NCBI GenBank assembly: GCA_022837485.1 | Contig: JALHHH010000074.1 | Coordinates: forward strand, 1-11,898 | Length of the DNA stretch: 11,898 nt | Origin: Bacteroidales bacterium | GTDB taxonomy: Bacteria; Bacteroidota; Bacteroidia; Bacteroidales; Lentimicrobiaceae | Direction: 5' to 3' | In this document: one piece after another, positions 7,185-11,898 of the stretch | Numbering within the stretch: position 1 is the first letter of the stretch | How the letters are laid out: each line of letters starts with the position of its first letter | The notes under the pieces: generated by a model | Told to the model about the DNA's origin: nothing | Database searches by the model: none | Seen by the model: the letters and a program-made list of their open reading frames with translations, nothing else | Translations under genes and position numbers: made by a program

Positions 7185-8383
7185 GCGAGTGGAAAACATA
7201 TAGGTTGTCAGATTTAATTAATTTGGTCGGTGGTGGAACACCCAAAACTACTGTTCCAGAATATTGGAATGGAGAAATTCCGTGGCTATCTGTTGTTGAT
7301 TTTGGTAAAAGCATAAAAAAGGTTTACCAAACCGAAAAATCAATTACCGAAAAAGGACTAAATGAAAGCAGCACAAAAATATTAAAGGAAGGGCAAATCA
7401 TTATTTCTGCCCGTGGTACAGTTGGTGAATTGGCTGTTCTAGGTAGAGATATGGCATTTAATCAGTCTTGTTATGGTATTTATGCGAATGATAAGACAGA
7501 AAACAATTTTCTCTATTATTTGCTCAAATACAGCATAGGTAAGATTAAGAAAAACACTCACGGTGCTGTTTTTGATACAATTACAAAACAAACATTCGAT
7601 AATATCGAAGTTTCAATCCCTGAAAATAAAGCCACCCAAAAAGAAATCGCCCAAATCCTTTCTTCCCTTGACGACAAAATAGAACTCAACCTGCAAATGA
7701 ACCAAACTTTGGAAGCTATGGCACAAGCCATTTTCAAAGAGTGGTTTGTCAATTTCAACTTCCCCGGTTTTGATGGCGAGTTGGTGGATGGACTGCCGAA
7801 GGGATGGAATAGATGTTTGATAAAAGATTTTGGCAAAATCGTTTGCGGCAAAACTCCATCAAAAGCTGTTAAAGAATACTTCGGTGGCGAGTATATGTTC
7901 ATTAAAATACCTGATATGCATAATTCGGTTTTTATCATTGAAACTACCGACAGCTTAACTGAAGAAGGATTGAATTCACAATCAAATAAAACAATACCAC
8001 CTTTCTCAATTTGCGTTAGTTCTATTGCAACAGTAGGATTGGTTTGTATTAATCCAGAACCTTGTCAAACTAATCAACAGATAAACTCAATTGTTCCAAA
8101 AAATAAAGACTCAAGATACTTTCTTTATTTTCTTACCACATCAATGGAGGACACTTTTTTAGCTACTGCAAGCGGTGGTACTGCAACCTTGAATATGAAT
8201 ACTTCACAATTTTCAAATATTGGAGCATTTATGCCGGGTGAAGACATCCTGAAAGAATTTGATGTGATTGTAAGTCCGATAATGGAAAAAATATTAGAAA
8301 ACGAATACAACATAAAATCATTAACCCAAACCCGTGACACACTTCTACCCAAGTTAATGAGCGGACAATTAGAAATAGTATGA
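7181..8383 (+). CDS. hsdS: Type I restriction-modification specificity subunit
   Basis: A 400-residue DNA-recognition subunit, the partner of two HsdM and two HsdR. It has two target-recognition domains, ~1-145 (WKTYRLSDL ... GGGTPKT ... PWLSVVDF) and ~205-350 (PKGWNRCLIKDF ... CGKTPSKA). These are joined by a central conserved helix (~151-190, QKEIAQILSSLDDKIELN) and followed by the matching C-terminal helix (~355-400, ending DTLLPKLMSGQLEIV). Both halves therefore carry the standard TRD-helix unit, and the gene is full length (EcoR124I HsdS is 404). The recognition sequence cannot be predicted. The TRDs look more A/T-rich than the conserved helix, as expected if TRDs are exchanged by recombination. 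The start overlaps the upstream stop and the stop overlaps hsdR, both as ATGA. Confidence 0.95.
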   Translation: MSEWKTYRLSDLINLVGGGTPKTTVPEYWNGEIPWLSVVDFGKSIKKVYQTEKSITEKGLNESSTKILKEGQIIISARGTVGELAVLGRDMAFNQSCYGIYANDKTENNFLYYLLKYSIGKIKKNTHGAVFDTITKQTFDNIEVSIPENKATQKEIAQILSSLDDKIELNLQMNQTLEAMAQAIFKEWFVNFNFPGFDGELVDGLPKGWNRCLIKDFGKIVCGKTPSKAVKEYFGGEYMFIKIPDMHNSVFIIETTDSLTEEGLNSQSNKTIPPFSICVSSIATVGLVCINPEPCQTNQQINSIVPKNKDSRYFLYFLTTSMEDTFLATASGGTATLNMNTSQFSNIGAFMPGEDILKEFDVIVSPIMEKILENEYNIKSLTQTRDTLLPKLMSGQLEIV

Positions 8384-11300
8384 GAAATAGCATCACCGAA
8401 AACGAAATTGAAGAAATTGCCCTTAGCTACCTGCAAGGTTTGGGCTATACCTATCAGTTGGGAACAGTCATTTCCCCTGATGGTGAGCACCCCGAAAGGC
8501 AGTACAATGAAGTGGTGTTGGTTACTCGTTTGCGTGATGCCATTGACAAACTCAATCCCAACATTTCGCAAGATGCCAAAGAAGATGCCCTGAAAAAAGT
8601 ATTACGTACCGAAAGCCCCAATGCCATAATCAACAATGAAACATTTCACCGCTACCTGACAGATGGCGTAGATGTGGAAATGAGAACCGAAAACGGGATT
8701 CGTGGCGAGAAAATTTATATCGTTGATTTTGAAAACCCCGAGAACAACGAGTTTGTAGCCATCAACCAGTTTACAGTAGTAGAAGGAAATCAAAACAAAC
8801 GCCCCGATATTATCCTGTTTGTAAACGGCTTGCCTTTGGTAGTGATAGAACTCAAAAATGCTGTGGACGAAAACGCCAACCTGAAATCGGCATTCAACCA
8901 ACTGCAAACCTACAAACAAGCCATTCCTTCTCTTTTCACTTACAATAGTTTGCTCGTTATCAGTGATGGTTGGGATGCTCGTTGTGGCACCATTACCAGC
9001 GATTACGGCAGGTTTATGACTTGGAAAACCAAAGACGGACAAACCACAGCCGACCATTTGCAACCCCAAATGGAAGTGATGTTTCACGGAATGTTGAACA
9101 AACACACGCTGTTGGACTTAATCCGTCAGTTTATCGTATTTGAAAAAAGCGACAGCAAAACACTGAAAAAAGTAGCTGCATATCATCAATATTATGCCGT
9201 AAACAAAGCCTTAGAAAGCACTGTAACCGCCAGCGGAAGCAATGGCGACAGGCGTGGCGGTGTGATTTGGCACACACAAGGAAGCGGCAAAAGTTTGAGT
9301 ATGGTATTCTTTTCAGGCAAGCTCATCATTGAGCCGAGAATGGAAAATCCCACCTTGGTAATCCTGACCGACAGGAACGATTTGGACGAGCAACTACACG
9401 AAACCTTTACCAATTGCCAACAACTTTTAAGGCAAGAACCCCAAAAAGCAGAAAGCCGCAGGGAATTACGCCAATTGCTAAAAGTGGCATCAGGCGGGAT
9501 TGTGTTTACCACCATTCAGAAGTTTATGCCAATGCCTACCGACATTGTGCAGCCTGAAAATGAAAACGTAGTAAACGAACCAAGTGTAGAATATATCGGT
9601 GCTGACATAAAGGCACTCAGCGAACGAAAAAATATTGTAGTTATAGCAGATGAAGCCCACAGAAGCCAATACGATTTTATAGATGGCTTTGCCAAACATT
9701 TGCGTGACGCTTTGCCCAATGCCACGTTTATAGGTTTCACAGGCACACCCATTGAAACCACCGACAAAAACACCCAAGCCGTTTTCGGTAACTATGTGGA
9801 CATTTACGACATTCAGCAAGCCGTAAACGATAAAGCCACCGTTCCCATTTTCTATGAAAGCCGTTTGGCAAAAGTCCATTTTAACGAAGACGAAAAAGTA
9901 AGCCTTGACGAGCAGTTTGAAGAACTCACCGAAGGCGAAGAACTGAGCAACCGCCAGCAAATGCGGGCAAAATGGACACGCTTGGAAGCCATTGTAGGCA
10001 ACCCCAACCGATTGCAAAAAATAGCCGAAGATTTGGTGTATCACTTTGAGCAACGCAATGCCGTTTTGGATGGCAAAGCAATGATCGTGTGTATGAGCCG
10101 CAGAATTTGTGTGGAACTCTATGAAGCCATTATCAAAATCCGTCCGTTGTGGCATTCAGATGATGACGACAAAGGCACGATAAAAGTAATAATGACAGGC
10201 AGCAGCAGTGATGCCTTGAATATGCAAGCCCACATTCGCAACAAACCGAGAAGAAAAGCTATTGGTGATCGTTTGAAAAATCCAAGCGACTCTTTGAAAT
10301 TGGTGATTGTTCGGGATATGTGGCTTACAGGATTTGATGCCCCTTGTTTGCATACGCTTTATGTGGACAAGCCAATGCGTGGACACAACTTGATGCAAGC
10401 CATTGCAAGAGTAAACCGAGTATTTACCGAAGGCAAAGAAGGCGGTTTGATAGTCGATTATTTGGGCATTGCACAAGAACTGAAAACTGCATTAGCCGAT
10501 TACACCGCAAGCGGTGGCGAAGGCAAACCGACACTCGACCAGGAATTGGCAGTTGCCAAAATGTTGGAACTGCACGAAGCAATAGACTACCAATTAAGGC
10601 ATTTTGATTGGCGTAAATTCTTCACGCTTACACCCGAAGAAAAACTGAAATTCATTCCCGTTATCGTGGATTACATTTTCAGTCAGGAAAACGGAGAGCA
10701 GAGTTTTACCGAAAACACCAAAAACCTATTGAAAGCCTTTGCAATTTCTGTTCCCCACGAGCGGGCAATGGCAATTCGTGATGATGTGGCATTGTTTCAA
10801 GCCATCAAATCAAGGTTGGTAAAAATTTCCGACCGAAACGAAGGCGGCAAAACGGACGAAGAAATGGAAACGGCTATCAAGCAAATCATTTCGGAAGCCA
10901 TCACAGCCGACAATGTGATTGACATTTTTGATGCCGCAGGACTGAAAAAACCCAACATTGAAATTCTTGACGAACGGTTTTTGCAAGAACTGAAAGACTT
11001 GCCACAAAAGAATTTAGCCGTTGAGTTATTGAAAAAACTACTCAAAGACGAAATCAAGAAGCGGACAAAAATCAACTTGGTAGAGAGCAAGAAGTTTTCC
11101 GAAATGTTGGAAGATGCCATCAAACGCTATCACAACGGAATGATTGACACGGTAGAGTTTTTAGAAAAAGTACTTATTCCATTTGCCCAACAAATGAAAG
11201 AAGCCGACCAACGTGGCGACAAATTGGGATTGGATTACAGAGAATACGCCTTTTACACCGCTTTGGAAGTAAACAACAGTGCAGTAGCCATCTTGGGTGA

Positions 11301-11535
11301 CGAAATTCTAAAACACATTGCACAAGAACTTCTAAAGGCAGTTCGTAACAGCACGACCATTGATTGGACAATAAAAGAAAGCGTTCAATCAGCATTAAGA
11401 CGAAACATCAGACGAATTTTAAGACTTCACGGTTATCCGCCAGACTTACAAGAAAAAGCGGTTGACACAGTAATCACACAAGCAAAAATGTTGGCAGAAG
11501 ACTTGGTAAAAAATGGAGACAAAAAAGAAGAATAA
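8380..11535 (+). CDS. hsdR: Type I restriction endonuclease, R subunit (motor nuclease)
   Basis: A 1051-residue ATP-dependent translocase and nuclease that cuts unmethylated DNA away from the recognition site. The N-terminal nuclease has the full triad D143 (RPDIILF), E157 and K159 (VIELKN), followed by QLQTYK (174-179); positions are close to those of EcoR124I HsdR (D151/E165/K167), as is total length (1038). The superfamily 2 motor shows Walker A GSGKS (301-305), DEAH (424-427), TGTP (454-457), a MTGSSSD segment (605-611), VRDMWLTGFDAP (644-655) and QAIARVNR (673-680). The C-terminal ~350 residues are the helical region that contacts the methyltransferase. It is the last gene of the operon, overlapping hsdS by 4 nt. 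It appears intact. The Walker A context and sizes favour a type IC-like system. Confidence 0.97.
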   Translation: MRNSITENEIEEIALSYLQGLGYTYQLGTVISPDGEHPERQYNEVVLVTRLRDAIDKLNPNISQDAKEDALKKVLRTESPNAIINNETFHRYLTDGVDVEMRTENGIRGEKIYIVDFENPENNEFVAINQFTVVEGNQNKRPDIILFVNGLPLVVIELKNAVDENANLKSAFNQLQTYKQAIPSLFTYNSLLVISDGWDARCGTITSDYGRFMTWKTKDGQTTADHLQPQMEVMFHGMLNKHTLLDLIRQFIVFEKSDSKTLKKVAAYHQYYAVNKALESTVTASGSNGDRRGGVIWHTQGSGKSLSMVFFSGKLIIEPRMENPTLVILTDRNDLDEQLHETFTNCQQLLRQEPQKAESRRELRQLLKVASGGIVFTTIQKFMPMPTDIVQPENENVVNEPSVEYIGADIKALSERKNIVVIADEAHRSQYDFIDGFAKHLRDALPNATFIGFTGTPIETTDKNTQAVFGNYVDIYDIQQAVNDKATVPIFYESRLAKVHFNEDEKVSLDEQFEELTEGEELSNRQQMRAKWTRLEAIVGNPNRLQKIAEDLVYHFEQRNAVLDGKAMIVCMSRRICVELYEAIIKIRPLWHSDDDDKGTIKVIMTGSSSDALNMQAHIRNKPRRKAIGDRLKNPSDSLKLVIVRDMWLTGFDAPCLHTLYVDKPMRGHNLMQAIARVNRVFTEGKEGGLIVDYLGIAQELKTALADYTASGGEGKPTLDQELAVAKMLELHEAIDYQLRHFDWRKFFTLTPEEKLKFIPVIVDYIFSQENGEQSFTENTKNLLKAFAISVPHERAMAIRDDVALFQAIKSRLVKISDRNEGGKTDEEMETAIKQIISEAITADNVIDIFDAAGLKKPNIEILDERFLQELKDLPQKNLAVELLKKLLKDEIKKRTKINLVESKKFSEMLEDAIKRYHNGMIDTVEFLEKVLIPFAQQMKEADQRGDKLGLDYREYAFYTALEVNNSAVAILGDEILKHIAQELLKAVRNSTTIDWTIKESVQSALRRNIRRILRLHGYPPDLQEKAVDTVITQAKMLAEDLVKNGDKKEE

Positions 11536-11620
11536 GCCCACGCTATTGGTGGCACATTTGCAAAACCGCACCAGCCCACGCTAAAGCCAAGTTTTGCAAA
11601 AGAGCCACCAAGCCAACGCA
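11536..11620 (+). repeat. Structured inverted-repeat element, copy 2 (downstream of hsdR)
   Basis: The element begins immediately after the hsdR stop. Arms of 20 bp at 11546-11565 and 11592-11611 pair at 18 of 20 positions. Nonamers GCCCACGCT (11536-11544), GCCCACGCT (11574-11582) and GCCAACGCA (11612-11620) lie outside the left arm, in the loop and outside the right arm, starting exactly 38 bases apart. The loop unit GCCCACGCT-AAA-GCCAAG closely matches the loop of the element upstream of hsdM, and both carry GCACATTTGC in one arm. The arms are otherwise different, so structure seems to be conserved more than stem sequence. No T tract follows. Confidence 0.78.
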
Positions 11621-11674
11621 CGACAAAACCGATACTAAATGACTGATAGAGAAATTAAATGAAAGAAGGGCAGC

Positions 11675-11807
11675 ACACAACAGGCGTTTGGCGGCAATGG
11701 CGGGTGACGTGGTTAATTGAACATTCTACCTCGCATCAACTTTTGTGGTGTGTTGACAGTTTTGTGCTCCGAATTCCGCCACTGCGCCAAGCGCCAAAAC
11801 GTTAGCG
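11675..11807 (+). repeat. attC-like imperfect hairpin (recombination-site candidate)
   Basis: Arms 11683-11703 and 11776-11795 form a G+C-rich imperfect inverted repeat of about 20 bp with two mismatches and one unpaired G in the left arm. Just outside them are AAC (11679-11681, within ACACAAC) and GTT (11801-11803, within GTTAGCG), the triplets that define the outer core sites of integron attC sites (RYYYAAC and GTTRRRY). The remaining core bases do not fit the consensus. The 72-base interior contains a smaller TCAAC/GTTGA stem. Total length (133 bp) lies within the attC range. A bulged base in one arm is a known attC hallmark. The resemblance is structural; no integron integrase is present in the window. 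Confidence 0.45.
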
Positions 11808-11844
11808 GCTATATTACAACCGACCGTGCTAAACAGAAAGTTCA

Positions 11845-11852
11845 TATATTTG
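11845..11852 (+). promoter_or_regulatory. Bacteroidota -7 box for a gene beyond the right edge
   Basis: TATATTTG matches TAnnTTTG, in a stretch that follows the attC-like hairpin by about 40 bases. No -33 box was identified and no coding start is seen before the window ends. It may drive the first gene of the next segment on the right. Confidence 0.35.
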
Positions 11853-11898
11853 CAGACACAAAAAATTAAGTAAAGACAGAATGTAAAAAATAATTTCT

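Noticed and set aside
7181..8383. HsdS as a truncated or phase-variable half gene
   Set aside because: Both recognition domains and both conserved helices are present, and I saw no long simple-sequence tract or inverted second hsdS copy.
11536..11620. Nonamers at 38-base spacing as a CRISPR array
   Set aside because: Only three 9-base units, the intervening sequences pair with each other, and no cas genes are present.

Overview
The window looks like an accessory island of a Bacteroidota (Bacteroidetes) genome. The signs are A/T-rich gene starts without clear Shine-Dalgarno sequences, matches to the Bacteroidota -7 promoter box (TAnnTTTG) before hsdM and near the right edge, and a recombinase resembling the XerD-like enzymes common in that phylum. 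No genus can be assigned from the sequence.

Layout: (1) 1-97 is a hairpin-rich fragment ending in what looks like an IS256-type terminal inverted repeat. (2) 98-415 is non-coding leader with one sigma70-like promoter candidate. (3) 416-2206 encodes a tyrosine recombinase whose N-terminal half carries three copies of a short repeat domain. (4) 2207-2476 is intergenic and holds a highly structured inverted-repeat element and a promoter box. (5) 2477-11535 is one tightly packed six-gene operon: hsdM, a Ser/Thr kinase fused to a predicted TIM-barrel/zinc domain, two small PD-(D/E)xK nuclease-like proteins, hsdS and hsdR. Junctions are 4-nt gaps or ATGA overlaps. (6) 11536-11898 is non-coding: a second structured element related to the one upstream of hsdM, a roughly 133-bp imperfect hairpin that resembles an integron attC site, and a promoter box for a gene beyond the window.

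HsdM, HsdS and HsdR have the sizes and motifs of a type IC-like (EcoR124I-like) restriction-modification system and look intact. The unusual part is the three-gene module between hsdM and hsdS. It has lower G+C than the hsd genes by eye, yet is coupled to them at every junction. I infer an accessory effector or control module: a kinase with a C-terminal domain whose last part resembles tRNA-guanine transglycosylases (CxCxxC plus His), followed by two proteins with PD-(D/E)xK signatures. Related repeat elements flank the whole operon and a recombinase gene sits beside it, so the operon may behave as a large mobile cassette. That last point is inference.
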